64,000 nucleotides of DNA from Clostridium fermenticellae (GTDB lineage: Bacteria > Bacillota > Clostridia > Clostridiales > Clostridiaceae): NCBI RefSeq assembly GCF_003600355.1, contig NZ_CP032416.1, positions 1,632,183 to 1,696,182 on the forward strand, in the 5' to 3' direction. The notes under the pieces are model-generated. The model was not told the origin of the DNA, did not search any database, and saw only the letters and a program-made list of their open reading frames with translations. The translations under genes and the position numbers were made by a program. This document shows positions 20,061 through 29,121 of the stretch, one piece after another. Within the stretch, counting starts at the first letter, position 1. Each line of letters opens with the position of its first letter.

Positions 20061-20723
20061 CTATAAAAGATCCGCCCAATTTGCTGGATATGTTGCATAG
20101 AATAACTTAGCCTTATCTGGTGAACCCCAAACTACTTTAGAGCCTGATGGTACAAATAATACATCACCGGCATGAGCTGTATATGTCTTTCCATTGATTT
20201 CAACTGTCAAAGTTCCTTCAATAACATAGTCAATCTCTTCATAAGTCAATTCCCAGTCAAATTTAGAGTTTTCAATTATTAGAAAACCTGCACTCATTTT
20301 GGACTCTTCTTTACTTACTAATTCTTGATAAAATACCTTATTTTCAGGATTTCCAGTATCAAATACATCCATTTTTACTGAATTTCCTCTAACAACCTTG
20401 AGTCCACCAGGATCAACATCTGCCTTGAATAAAGAATTCTCTGATTTCAAACATTCAAGCATTTTTTGAAGTAATCCTTTGTCCATCATTGCTTTAAAGA
20501 AACTAATAAGTTGATCAGAATTCATATCATCTACATTTAATGGAGCTTTGACCTCACACTCCCCCGCATTATCTTTAGAAGCCTCTGTAGAAAATACTAT
20601 TCCATTGTTTTTTGCAAGATCTTTGGCTGATGGTGTAATTATTTCACTACCATCTATAACAAATACCTTTTTCTTATTCAGTATTGATGCCTCAATATCT
20701 TTTGCACTCACTAATTTTTTCAC
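20061..20723 (-). CDS. EutQ-like cupin protein
   Basis: About 220 aa. The C-terminal half is a cupin (YVIEGTLTVEINGKTYTAHAGD, then GDVLFVPSGSKVVW). The N-terminal part starts MKKLVSAKDIEASI as EutQ proteins do. EutQ has been reported to have acetate-kinase-like activity and to take part in microcompartment assembly in Salmonella; whether this one acts so is not known. I chose the GTG at 20723, which lies 8 bp from AAAGGA and gives the usual EutQ N-terminus. A TTG 6 codons upstream overlaps the ribosome site. Confidence 0.85.
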   Translation of the reverse strand: MKKLVSAKDIEASILNKKKVFVIDGSEIITPSAKDLAKNNGIVFSTEASKDNAGECEVKAPLNVDDMNSDQLISFFKAMMDKGLLQKMLECLKSENSLFKADVDPGGLKVVRGNSVKMDVFDTGNPENKVFYQELVSKEESKMSAGFLIIENSKFDWELTYEEIDYVIEGTLTVEINGKTYTAHAGDVLFVPSGSKVVWGSPDKAKLFYATYPANWADLL

Positions 20724-20765
20724 TATATCACTTCCTTTCAAAATGTTAATGCTATTGAAACTATG

Positions 20766-21029
20766 TTACTCAAACTTGCAGTCCTCATCAATTATTCCAA
20801 TAACAACTGCATCAACAGGTACTTCATCATCACCTAACATTCTACGGGCAGAAGATCCGGTACTAATTATTACCCTGTCTCCAATACCTGCACTGATATT
20901 ATCTACAACTATAAGTCTTCTTCCAGCATTTGATCCGCCTATCTCTTCTGCAAGCATAAATTTAAGTCCATTAAGTGATTCTTCTTTTCTGGTTGCCCAA
21001 ACATTATCAACAAGTCTTGCTGCTATCAT
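20766..21029 (-). CDS. BMC-P pentameric vertex protein (EutN/CcmL family)
   Basis: 87 aa. The sequence starts MIAARLVDNVWATRKEESLN and contains KFMLAEEI, LIVVDNISAGIGDRVIIS and GSSARRML, the pattern of EutN/CcmL/PduN proteins that cap the twelve vertices of the shell. It is the only pentamer gene in the locus. Its ATG lies 2 bp after the stop of the upstream permuted BMC gene, with AGAGGTAA as ribosome site, indicating tight co-translation. Confidence 0.93.
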   Translation of the reverse strand: MIAARLVDNVWATRKEESLNGLKFMLAEEIGGSNAGRRLIVVDNISAGIGDRVIISTGSSARRMLGDDEVPVDAVVIGIIDEDCKFE

Positions 21030-21031
21030 TC

Positions 21032-21328
21032 CTATTTTACCTCTTTCATTTTTAATTTAATTTGGCTCAATGCAGACTCAACTGATGATGTATCACCAAA
21101 AATTCCAATCAGCATCATGTGCTGAGGACAAGTTCCTCTAATATCTTCAACAGTAACTCCTACAGTTTTCTCAGCAATATCAGCTGCATAAATCATATCA
21201 ATAAGTTTACCTTGAACGAGCCCTATAGCATCAATACTGTCAACATCTGTATTACAATTTGCACCCATTCTTCTCTTTAAAATGTCCTTGGTACTTTGGG
21301 AAGGTGATTTTATAATCCTAAAATCCAC
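21032..21328 (-). CDS. Circularly permuted BMC-H shell protein (EutS/PduU-like)
   Basis: About 98 aa. The order of elements, an N-terminal segment followed by DAIGLVQGKLIDMIYAADIA and a C-terminal LIGIFGDTSSVESALSQI, is that of EutS/PduU/CutR-type permuted BMC proteins. It has a Cys in GTCPQHMML. Such proteins form bent or plugged hexamers in the shell. I prefer the GTG at 21328, 8 bp after GGAGAG. The GTG 3 codons earlier leaves no spacing. It is immediately followed by the EutN gene. Confidence 0.82.
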   Translation of the reverse strand: MDFRIIKSPSQSTKDILKRRMGANCNTDVDSIDAIGLVQGKLIDMIYAADIAEKTVGVTVEDIRGTCPQHMMLIGIFGDTSSVESALSQIKLKMKEVK

Positions 21329-21343
21329 TTTAACCACTCTCCA

Positions 21344-22189
21344 TTACTCTATAATATCTTGTGTACAACTTAACGCTATACCAAGTGGTGTAACAAACAT
21401 AGGATTTTTAGGTTTGTGTGTGTAAATTCCTGTTTGCTTTGCAATGATTTCCTCAATTCCGGTAAGGCAGCAGGTACCACCTACCAGAGAAATCTCTTCT
21501 ACATTGTAATTTTTAATATTATAGCTAATAATTGCTGCAACTTTTTCAACTACTGGCTTAAGTACCGGCAAAATCTCTTTATGATTTTTATAATCTCTTT
21601 TAAACTCATCAGCTTCTTTAAAAGACATTCCATACGCACCTGAGATAACCAATGAAAAATGAGTTCCACCTGTAGGTTCATCGACAACATGAATAACTTT
21701 TCCATCTTTTAGTATTGATATTCCTGTAGTACCTCCACCAACATCTACAACTGCACCATTTTGAATCTTAAGCACAGCATTGGCAGCAGTCGGTTCATCT
21801 AAAAGACGGGTAAGTTCAAATCCAGCAGCCTGAACTACATTCTTTATTGCTCCAGAATCCAAGCTATCTGTTCCAGGTGGTATTGCAGCTGCTGCATAAA
21901 TTAGTTCGGTGTTTAACTTTTCTTCAATTTCTTCTTTAAGTTCTCTTACTATTCTTACTGCTCCAATATAATCTACAACCATTCCATCACGAACCACATC
22001 CGCATATCTGTATGCACCTGCAACAGGCTCATAATTTTTATCAAGAACTGCTAGTACTATACATGCAGTACCCAAATCTACACCTGTATAATAAATAGAA
22101 GAATTATTTACAATTGGTTTTTCTACAACTTCCTCAAACTTTTGAACCATATCATCACAATATTCAAAAGTTAATTTTTTCTCTGACAT
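21344..22189 (-). CDS. eutJ: EutJ-like actin/Hsp70-fold ATPase
   Basis: About 281 aa. Phosphate-loop motifs of the actin-like ATPase fold are visible: YTGVDLGTACIVLAVL near the N-terminus, AVVDVGGGTTGISIL in the middle and SLVGGTCCLTGIE near the C-terminus. EutJ is encoded in many ethanolamine- and choline-compartment loci and is regarded as a chaperone-like protein, but its client is not established. I start at the ATG at 22189 (MSEKKL), 6 bp after AGGAGG. This overlaps the end of the EutT-like gene by 19 bp. A start 8 codons earlier has no ribosome site. Confidence 0.87.
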   Translation of the reverse strand: MSEKKLTFEYCDDMVQKFEEVVEKPIVNNSSIYYTGVDLGTACIVLAVLDKNYEPVAGAYRYADVVRDGMVVDYIGAVRIVRELKEEIEEKLNTELIYAAAAIPPGTDSLDSGAIKNVVQAAGFELTRLLDEPTAANAVLKIQNGAVVDVGGGTTGISILKDGKVIHVVDEPTGGTHFSLVISGAYGMSFKEADEFKRDYKNHKEILPVLKPVVEKVAAIISYNIKNYNVEEISLVGGTCCLTGIEEIIAKQTGIYTHKPKNPMFVTPLGIALSCTQDIIE

Positions 22190-22869
22190 TGTTTTCCTCC
22201 TATTATTGAACAAATCAATTGAGACAGTGAATTAATAATTAAATTAAGATTTTTTATTATGCCATCCTTTAAATCATCTTCATCTTTATATGCATCAATC
22301 ACTTCAAAATATAACTCTCTTACATTGCATCGAAGCAAATGAATTCTTAATATTGAACTGCTCTTATCTAGCTGCATATGAAATTCTGTTATTTCAAAAC
22401 AATCCTCAAGTTCAGTTGTGCAATTTGATGAATTTATTCCTGTACATTCTTTAAGATAAATGACTTCAAGTGAAGCTTTTCCTTCTACAACATTTCTTAT
22501 GTTAGAGATTTTTCTTCCTAAATTTATAACACTTTGTGCTAAAGTAACATCTTCTCTTAATATTTCACTGCTAGTAACAAGAAATGCTGCCTCTATAGAT
22601 TTTAACTTACAACAAAGCTTATTTTTTGAACCAAAATTATCTTGTTTCTCTTTTTCTACAGTTTTTACACTAACCTGAAACGGTTCTGCAGCTGCTGGTT
22701 TTTCTACCTTCTTTTCAGCAAAATCTTCAGTAACCAATTTTATTTTCTTATCTGAAAGATACTCAACTGCTCCAGGTGTGAGACGTTGTCCCTGTTCTAG
22801 TTTATAACTATCAAAGGGTTCTTTTCTGTATATATCTCTTAAATATTCTTCGGTAATAAATTTAATCAT
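22171..22869 (-). CDS. EutT-like protein (cobalamin adenosyltransferase homologue), probably not catalytic
   Basis: 232 aa. The N-terminus MIKFITEEYLRDIYRKE and RLTPGAVEYLSDKKIKLV match the start of EutT/PduO-like ethanolamine adenosyltransferases. The helical C-terminal region is also consistent. EutT normally binds metal through a HX11CCX2C motif. Here a CC pair is present (NKLCCKLKS) but I see neither the upstream His nor the third Cys. The pathway enzyme CutC is a glycyl radical enzyme needing no B12, so an adenosyltransferase would have no obvious job. The ATG overlaps the stop of the eutP relic (CGATGATT). Confidence 0.65.
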   Translation of the reverse strand: MIKFITEEYLRDIYRKEPFDSYKLEQGQRLTPGAVEYLSDKKIKLVTEDFAEKKVEKPAAAEPFQVSVKTVEKEKQDNFGSKNKLCCKLKSIEAAFLVTSSEILREDVTLAQSVINLGRKISNIRNVVEGKASLEVIYLKECTGINSSNCTTELEDCFEITEFHMQLDKSSSILRIHLLRCNVRELYFEVIDAYKDEDDLKDGIIKNLNLIINSLSQLICSIIGGKQCQRKN

Positions 22870-23000
22870 CGACCTTTACTCCTTACCTTTTCAAATAAAT
22901 ACTGTTTTAAGGCATCAATTCCTGCATCTTCAACTGTCCCAAATATTATTTTATTCACAGGAGTTAAATCACACTTTATCCTAATACCAATTACTGAACA
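22866..23000 (-). pseudogene. 3' relic of a EutP/PduV-like small GTPase gene
   Basis: On the minus strand, in the gap between cutD and the EutT-like gene, one frame reads VIGIRIKCDL, then TPVNKIIFGTVEDAGIDALK and QYLFEKVRSKGR before a TGA. This is the pattern of the end of EutP/PduV: the NKxD-like strand region, then a switch to the final helix 'GI..LK..L'. The frame is closed by a stop at about 23001 and cutD ends at 23032, so the P-loop and most of the G domain are missing. Its TGA overlaps the ATG of the next gene, preserving the original coupling. Confidence 0.65.
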
Positions 23001-23031
23001 TCATATCCTAATTATCTATTTAAAATAGTGG

Positions 23032-23985
23032 TTAGTGCCTAATTACTTTTGCACTCAAATCATACTTCTGAATCCATCCTTCTATTTTAGCTAAGTCTTC
23101 ATCAGTTAGACTTGGATCACCCTCTATTTGATAGTCCATTCCAAGCTGCTTATATTTATTTACACCCATTTTATGATATGGAAGTAAATCAACACCTTTA
23201 AAATTTTTATAGTCTTTATACGGTTTTAAAAATTCCATTACTTTTTCAATATCCTCTTGCCTATCATTTACACCTTTAAGTAATGGCATACGAATTTTAA
23301 CATTATACTTACGGCGCAAAAGTTCCCTAAGATTTTCTAAAATACGCTCGTTTCTGACCCCAGTCCATTTAAAATGTTTATCAGAATTAATATGTTTGAT
23401 ATCGAATAAGAATAAATCTACAAATTCTGCAACCTTAAGTACTGATTCTAATTTTGCATAGCCGCAGGTTTCAATTGCAGTATTTATACCAACTTGCTTA
23501 CATGCCATTAAGAGATTTTCTGCAGCTTCTGGCTGCATCAATACCTCACCGCCACCTAGTGTAACTCCTCCACCAGACATATCATAAAAGGTTCTATCTT
23601 CTTCTACAACTTTTAAAAGTTCAGATATAGTCTTAAATTCTCCAACTATTGATAGAGCAGAATTAACACAGGCACTCACGCATTTGCCGCATCCAATACA
23701 ATCAATATCACGATTGACCTCATGTTCCATAGTTTCATTATTTATAGTGTGTATTCCTACAGGGCAGGCAGTAACACATGCCCCGCAGTTAATACATAAA
23801 TCACTTTTAAACATTACTCTATTTTTTCTAAGCATTCCTTCAGGATTTGCACACCACTTACATCTAAGAGGACAACCCTGAAAAAATACTATAGTTCTTA
23901 TTCCATTTCCATCATACATATTGTATTTTTGTATATTAAAAATCCTAGCTTTCCGTTCAATTTTATTTAAAATTTCATTATCCAT
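23032..23985 (-). CDS. cutD: CutD, glycyl radical enzyme activase for choline TMA-lyase
   Basis: 317 aa radical-SAM activase. The SAM cluster motif is FFQGCPLRCKWC (CxxxCxxC, about residues 34-46). Two ferredoxin-type 4Fe-4S clusters follow: CINCGACVTACP (about 63-74) and CIGCGKCVSAC (about 96-106). GGGVTLGGGE is the SAM-binding glycine motif. It generates the glycyl radical on CutC by hydrogen abstraction. It lies 51 bp downstream of cutC with its own GGAG ribosome site, the usual order for this pair. Confidence 0.95.
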   Translation of the reverse strand: MDNEILNKIERKARIFNIQKYNMYDGNGIRTIVFFQGCPLRCKWCANPEGMLRKNRVMFKSDLCINCGACVTACPVGIHTINNETMEHEVNRDIDCIGCGKCVSACVNSALSIVGEFKTISELLKVVEEDRTFYDMSGGGVTLGGGEVLMQPEAAENLLMACKQVGINTAIETCGYAKLESVLKVAEFVDLFLFDIKHINSDKHFKWTGVRNERILENLRELLRRKYNVKIRMPLLKGVNDRQEDIEKVMEFLKPYKDYKNFKGVDLLPYHKMGVNKYKQLGMDYQIEGDPSLTDEDLAKIEGWIQKYDLSAKVIRH

Positions 23986-24036
23986 ATTTTAATCTCCAAT
24001 TTGCCCACACTGATTTTTAATATATAAACATTTGAT

Positions 24037-26610
24037 TTAGAAATGTGTAAGCATTGTTCTACTTATGATTTCATCCTGAACATCTTTGCATAATTCAACA
24101 AAGAATGCACTGTATCCAGCAACACGAACTATTAAGTCTCTGTATTGATCTGGATGTTTTTGAGCTTCAAGCAAAGTCTTATTATCTAGATAGTTGAACT
24201 GCATTTCTCCAAGTTGAAGAGCACAAGCACTACGAAGTAATGTTATAATTCCCTGTTCACCTTCTGGTGTATCAAGAAGTCCTGCCATCAATTTGAAGTT
24301 ATGAACCATACCTATATTCATATTGTCACAGCTCATCTTAGAAACAGACTTAATTATAGCAGTAGGTCCCTTATGGTCTGATCCCTGTGATGGACTTATA
24401 CCATCTGATAATGGTGTCCAAGCCTTACGTCCGTTAGCCGAAGCTCCAGTCATTTGTCCAAATGGTGTGTTATTCGATATTGATAAAGTACCATGGCTAA
24501 GTACTGAATATAATGTCTTATATTTACGGTGTTCCATTTCAGTAAAGTTAATCAAGTCAGCAGCAATATAATCTGCATAATCTTCATCATTACCATACTT
24601 AGGAGCTTCCATACAATCTTTTCTTAACATTTCATATCCAACAAAATCAGCTTTTAATGCATCATTCAATTGTTGTAATGTATATTTTTTGTCATCAAAT
24701 ACTAGCTTCTTTATAGCTGCCATTGAGTCTGTGTAAGTAGCAAGTCCACTCCATACAACTCCAGGTCCGAAGTTATACATAGCTCCTCCTGCTTCTACTC
24801 CTTTACCTTTCTCCATGCAGCCTTCATACATGATTGACATAAGTGGCTTTGGTGCAAGTTCTCTGTGAACACGTTGAGAAATTACTGTTGCAACATCTGT
24901 CCATTTAGTTATATATTTTATCTGTTCTTTTACAGCTGCATCAAATTGTTCATAAGTTTTATATTGGCTTAAATCTCCCAGATCCGGGCAAACTTGTTTT
25001 CCATACCATAGTGGTACACCATGATTAAGTACAAGTTCTATACATATAGGCCATTGAGTATATGCTGTAGAAGTCCATTGATATAATCTTCCTGCCTTCT
25101 GTGGCTCAACACAGCCCATTAAGCAGTAATCTCTTGCATCTTCTATTGAAACACCTTTTGCAAGCATTATTTTTATATGAACATCGTCAAAGTGGCATGC
25201 CGGAAAACCCATACCTGCACGAACTACCTGAACAATCTTCTTAAGAAATGCCTGTGGTGAACTCTTGTGTATACGACAAGCTAATGATGGCTGATATATT
25301 TTAACATGACGAACAGCATCCATTAAAAGATACGTAAGATCATTAGTAGCATCCCTTCCTTCTCTTGTTACACCACCAACGCACATATTTACAAATGGTT
25401 GATATCCAGCAAAGAACTTAGAACCACCTTCACTTGTTATCCACATCATTTCAGACATCTTTATAAGCATACAACCAGCTAATTCAAATGCCTGAAAATC
25501 ATTCATACGTCCTGATTCAATATCTGCTTTATAGAATGGATACATATATTGATCCACACGTCCTATTGACATACCTGTTTGGTTTTCTTCAACTACAAGT
25601 AATGATTCTATAGTCCAAACAGCTTGTATTGCTTCCCAAAATGTTTCTGGCTTATGTGCTGGAACTTTAGCATTTACTTCTGATATCTTTAGAAGTTCTG
25701 CCTTACGCTTAGGATTAGTTTCTTTAGCGGCAAGCTTGGCAGCATAATCCGACATACGTTTAGCATATGTCATAACACCTTCAGTAGTATCAATTACTGA
25801 TTTATAGAAATATATTTTATCTATATCTTCTGGATTTTCATAATCAAGAGTAGCTAATTTCTCTTTTGCTTCTCTTTGGATATCAAGCATACCTTTTTTC
25901 ATAAGTATTACATCGTATCCAGGATTTGAATCTCCACCACCATTTACTGCATGATATGAACAATCTGATACAAAGGATTCACCAGAAAGTTCCCACACAC
26001 CAGCTTCACGATATTGATCTTCACAATATTCATCAACTGATTTTCCTTTCCAAAATGGAAATAATTCTTCACGCATAACTTTTTTATCCTCTTCTGATAT
26101 ATAGAAAGGATCTTGAGGACGTGTTGCTATTGTATCAATTTCATCTTCCATCCATCTCCAAGCTATATCAGGTGAAAAAGCTCCTGCACGTGGTTTACCG
26201 TTTGGTGCTCCAACTATAAGTTCATTATCCTGAATTACAAGTGGTGCAGTTTCGCAGCAATATCTGAAGCACTTACCACGTAAAACAGACTTAGGCGTTC
26301 CAGGATTTTCTTTAGCTATTTTAGTAATAGCTCTTGCTCTATAAGTTGTTATACTTGGAACTTGTTTTAAATAATTTTGTTTTAACTTATACAAACGTTC
26401 TGTCATTCCATCTGGAATTTTGCCGCCATTGTCACCAATAATATATTTACAAGATGACTCTTCTTTAGAAGATGGTTCTGACTTTGTTACTTCTTTGGAA
26501 ACACTAGAGAACATTTTTATTAAATTTGAGCGTTCCTCTTCGGACATATCTTTAGTAGCTTCCATAAATTTTGTTGAAAATTCACTAATATCCAATTCAT
26601 TACCCCACAT
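24037..26610 (-). CDS. cutC: CutC, choline trimethylamine-lyase (glycyl radical enzyme, GRM1 type)
   Basis: 857 aa. It cleaves choline to trimethylamine and acetaldehyde. All active-site residues known from the Desulfovibrio alaskensis enzyme (Tyr208, Asp216, Cys489, Glu491, Tyr506, Gly821) are found here at a constant offset of 11: Tyr219, Asp227, Cys500 and Glu502 (in MGCVEP), Tyr517 and Gly832 (in RVAGYSAFF). This distinguishes it from glycerol and propanediol dehydratases. The first 45 residues form an extra amphipathic helix region, probably an encapsulation peptide. It lacks the large N-terminal domain of type II CutC. The ribosome site before the ATG is weak; a TTG five codons in, after GTGGGG, is a possible alternative start. 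Confidence 0.96.
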   Translation of the reverse strand: MWGNELDISEFSTKFMEATKDMSEEERSNLIKMFSSVSKEVTKSEPSSKEESSCKYIIGDNGGKIPDGMTERLYKLKQNYLKQVPSITTYRARAITKIAKENPGTPKSVLRGKCFRYCCETAPLVIQDNELIVGAPNGKPRAGAFSPDIAWRWMEDEIDTIATRPQDPFYISEEDKKVMREELFPFWKGKSVDEYCEDQYREAGVWELSGESFVSDCSYHAVNGGGDSNPGYDVILMKKGMLDIQREAKEKLATLDYENPEDIDKIYFYKSVIDTTEGVMTYAKRMSDYAAKLAAKETNPKRKAELLKISEVNAKVPAHKPETFWEAIQAVWTIESLLVVEENQTGMSIGRVDQYMYPFYKADIESGRMNDFQAFELAGCMLIKMSEMMWITSEGGSKFFAGYQPFVNMCVGGVTREGRDATNDLTYLLMDAVRHVKIYQPSLACRIHKSSPQAFLKKIVQVVRAGMGFPACHFDDVHIKIMLAKGVSIEDARDYCLMGCVEPQKAGRLYQWTSTAYTQWPICIELVLNHGVPLWYGKQVCPDLGDLSQYKTYEQFDAAVKEQIKYITKWTDVATVISQRVHRELAPKPLMSIMYEGCMEKGKGVEAGGAMYNFGPGVVWSGLATYTDSMAAIKKLVFDDKKYTLQQLNDALKADFVGYEMLRKDCMEAPKYGNDEDYADYIAADLINFTEMEHRKYKTLYSVLSHGTLSISNNTPFGQMTGASANGRKAWTPLSDGISPSQGSDHKGPTAIIKSVSKMSCDNMNIGMVHNFKLMAGLLDTPEGEQGIITLLRSACALQLGEMQFNYLDNKTLLEAQKHPDQYRDLIVRVAGYSAFFVELCKDVQDEIISRTMLTHF

Positions 26611-26643
26611 TCTTCAGTATATTTCATATTTTATATATGATAT

Positions 26644-28125
26644 CTATTTAAAGTTATTTATAACTCTCGTTAAAATATCTTCAAGCAATTTAATATTGTC
26701 ATCTGTTTCTTCTGAATCCAATTTACATTCTTTACATCCCTCATTAATCAATGTATCAATAAGTTCATCTACTTTTCGAACGCCATACCCAACTTTACGT
26801 ACATATATTAAATTCATAGGCGACACATTATCTGAAGTCATTCCTTTCCCTGCGGAACCACTTCCTAAAGTCATTGATGGGAATAAATTTGTAGTTGCTC
26901 CCATGCTTCCAAAAGTTCCCGGAGTATTCACAAGTACTCTTCCAACTGGCTTTTTAAGTGCAAACTGACGAATAACTTCTTCATCTTTTGAATGTATAAC
27001 AAGTGTATGTCCCTGTCTTTCAGTAAGTAATAATTCTATGCATTTTTCACATGCATGCATCCAATCTTCTTCTATATAAAAAGCTAAAACAGGGCAAAGT
27101 TTTTCTTTTGAATAAGGATTATCTAATGAAACATATTTCTGTTTTGATACAAGAATCTTTACATCATCTGAAACAGTGAAGCCGGCATTTCTAGCTAAAA
27201 ATTGCGGTGATTTACCTACAGCCTCTAAATTTTCTCTTCCATCCTTCTCCAAACAAACTGAAGCAAGTTTTCTGGACTCTTCATCTGTCATAAAATATGC
27301 ACCATTTTTTTGAAGTGTTTCTTCCACTTGAGATGCAATACAACTATCAACAACAATTGATTGTTCAGCACTTGAAACAATTCCGTAATCAAAGCTTTTG
27401 CTGTCAATAATATCCTTAACGGCCTGATCTATATCTGCCGTTCTTTCTATAAATACAGGACCATTTCCATTTCCTCCATAGATTACTGGTTTACCGGATT
27501 TATAAGCTGCATCAAGCATATCGGGTACTCCAGTATTCATTATAAGTGAGGTATATTTATGATTCATAAGTTCCAATGAACCACTTTCGCTGACTGTATG
27601 CAAGCATGCAAGTGCACCGTCTGGAAGTCCCACACCTTCTGCAGCTCTAGTTAAGATATCAACTGTTTTGCAAATTGTATTTTGGGCCCTTTTATGCGGT
27701 GAAAATATAATCGCATTTCCTGATTTAATAGCAATTAGCGCTTTATATATAGTTGTAGAAACTGGACTTGTAGCCGGGCAAAATCCTATAATTACACCCA
27801 TAGGTACTCCAACATCTAATGTTTTTCCAACTACATCCCTATTTATTATCCCTACACATCTCATGCCTTTAAGTCTATTTCTTAAATACTTGCAAATAAA
27901 GTGGTTTTTTACATATTTATCTTTCCACTTTCCATAGTCAGTTTCATCATTAGACATTATGGCAAGTTCTTTCAGATGTTTTTCAATTTCTTCAACCATA
28001 CGTTCAACTATTTCATCAAGTTTTTCCTGTGAAAAGGTAGCTAATTTCTTCTGTGCCTCTCTGGCATTTTCAACAAGAATCCTAGCTTCTTGCATGGAGA
28101 GCAAATCATTATCAATAATATTCAT
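26644..28125 (-). CDS. Aldehyde-dehydrogenase homologue of the choline locus lacking catalytic Asn and Cys (CutB-position pseudoenzyme?)
   Basis: About 493 aa and alignable end to end with the ALDH at 17683-19302. The catalytic Cys251 of that enzyme is Ser251 here (DYGIVSSAEQS), and the oxyanion Asn120 is Ser120 (PATSPVST). The cofactor-region motifs also drift (NTGVPDM for ATGGPGM, LGSGSAGKG for LGCGTWGGS). The frame is intact, so it is under selection but should not be a normal acylating dehydrogenase. The N-terminal helix (about 6-48) and the final helix NIKLLEDILTRVINNF could both be core-assembly peptides. The ATG at 28125 follows GAGGGGGAGA; an ATG 10 codons earlier lacks a site. Confidence 0.85.
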   Translation of the reverse strand: MNIIDNDLLSMQEARILVENAREAQKKLATFSQEKLDEIVERMVEEIEKHLKELAIMSNDETDYGKWKDKYVKNHFICKYLRNRLKGMRCVGIINRDVVGKTLDVGVPMGVIIGFCPATSPVSTTIYKALIAIKSGNAIIFSPHKRAQNTICKTVDILTRAAEGVGLPDGALACLHTVSESGSLELMNHKYTSLIMNTGVPDMLDAAYKSGKPVIYGGNGNGPVFIERTADIDQAVKDIIDSKSFDYGIVSSAEQSIVVDSCIASQVEETLQKNGAYFMTDEESRKLASVCLEKDGRENLEAVGKSPQFLARNAGFTVSDDVKILVSKQKYVSLDNPYSKEKLCPVLAFYIEEDWMHACEKCIELLLTERQGHTLVIHSKDEEVIRQFALKKPVGRVLVNTPGTFGSMGATTNLFPSMTLGSGSAGKGMTSDNVSPMNLIYVRKVGYGVRKVDELIDTLINEGCKECKLDSEETDDNIKLLEDILTRVINNFK

Positions 28126-28158
28126 TCTTCTCTCCCCCTCTTTTGAAAATATCATATA

Positions 28159-28473
28159 TTACTTCTGTTCCGGTAAAAGTCCTTCAATAGCATAACGCTT
28201 AATTATCTTTTGAAGATCCTGATGAGGTCTAGGTATAACTACATAACTATATAAATTTGCATCCTCCATAGCGTTAACTGCAGCTACGCCAGCATCAACT
28301 GCTGCCTTACAAGCGCCAACATCACCTTGAACTAATACAGATATATATCCAGAAGCTACATTTTCATATCCTACAAGTTCAACTTCAGCTGCTTTGCACA
28401 TCGCATCTGCTGCTTCTAAAGCAAAAACCAAACCAAAAGTTTCAATTAATCCTAAAGCTTCATATCTTGCCAT
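28159..28473 (-). CDS. BMC-H hexameric shell protein
   Basis: 104 aa. The BMC domain starts ALGLIETFGLVFALEAADAM and contains YISVLVQGDVGACKAAVDAG. A short C-terminal tail (KIIKRYAIEGLLPEQK) extends beyond the fold. The pore-region sequence differs from the other two BMC-H proteins of the locus, so it may form a distinct tile. The ATG follows AAAGGAT. It is directly upstream of the non-catalytic ALDH gene. Confidence 0.94.
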   Translation of the reverse strand: MARYEALGLIETFGLVFALEAADAMCKAAEVELVGYENVASGYISVLVQGDVGACKAAVDAGVAAVNAMEDANLYSYVVIPRPHQDLQKIIKRYAIEGLLPEQK

Positions 28474-28491
28474 AAGTATATCCTTTCCTTT

Positions 28492-28788
28492 CTAAGCATC
28501 AATATCGTGCACTGAAACAATATCGCCGACTTCATTTATAGGACGCGGCATCACATTGTGTGCTGTTAGTTTTCCAATAGCTCGAGCTGCTGCTGCACCT
28601 GCTTCAACTGCGGATCTTACAGCTCCAACATCCCCTTTTACTATTACAGTTACGAGAGTTGAACCAATATTTTCATATGAAATAAGCTCAACATCAGCTG
28701 CTTTGAGCATTTTATCAGCAGCATCAAGTGCAGGAACTAACCCTATAGTTTCTATTAAGCCCAAAGCTTCATTCCCATAATACCTCAT
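28492..28788 (-). CDS. BMC-H hexameric shell protein
   Basis: 98 aa, a single BMC domain (ALGLIETIGLVPALDAADKM, VTVIVKGDVGAVRSAVEAGA). It is the first shell gene of the operon and is most similar by eye to the 16666-16962 protein. The ribosome site is AAGGTGGG before the ATG. The next shell gene begins 18 bp after it. Confidence 0.94.
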   Translation of the reverse strand: MRYYGNEALGLIETIGLVPALDAADKMLKAADVELISYENIGSTLVTVIVKGDVGAVRSAVEAGAAAARAIGKLTAHNVMPRPINEVGDIVSVHDIDA

Positions 28789-28854
28789 TTATATCCCACC
28801 TTCCTGTTTGTTGAGTAGCTATATTAATTTAACAAATATCTCTAAGAATTCATT

Positions 28855-29121
28855 CTAATCCTTAATATAATTGTTAATAGTAGCTGCGCCTTCCTCATTG
28901 GCATGATAATAAACTATTAATTCCCCATTATTATCAAGTTCAAATCTTGTTTCTTCAAGTAGACCATTTGCTTCTGCTGTCATTAGTGCATTTATAACTG
29001 CTTTCTTCTTTAAAGCCTTAAAATTACCATAGTCACCCTTTAAAGCTTCTATTACATCATCAGCAGAAGCTTCTTCAACTTTAGTGAAATGCTTTAAAAT
29101 CGCATAATTAAGTGGTTTCAT
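28855..29121 (-). CDS. 88-aa protein of the choline operon, possible winged-helix fold
   Basis: A small soluble protein, MKPLNYAILKHFTKVEEASA onward. Helix-rich first half (DDVIEALKGDYGNFKALKKK, then AVINALMTAEANGLLEE) followed by two short strands (TRFELDNNGELIVYYHAN) gives the order helix-helix-helix-beta wing seen in winged-helix proteins. I do not recognise the family and see no metal or catalytic motif. Its ATG directly follows the stop of the upstream transporter (TAGATG), so the two are co-translated. It could be a small regulator or an accessory of transport or shell assembly. Confidence 0.6.
   Translation of the reverse strand: MKPLNYAILKHFTKVEEASADDVIEALKGDYGNFKALKKKAVINALMTAEANGLLEETRFELDNNGELIVYYHANEEGAATINNYIKD

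Noticed and set aside
24037-26610. Glycerol or propanediol dehydratase as identity of the glycyl radical enzyme
   Set aside because: The choline-specific residues Tyr219, Asp227 and Tyr517 fit CutC at a constant offset, and the locus has EutE/PduL-type acetaldehyde enzymes.
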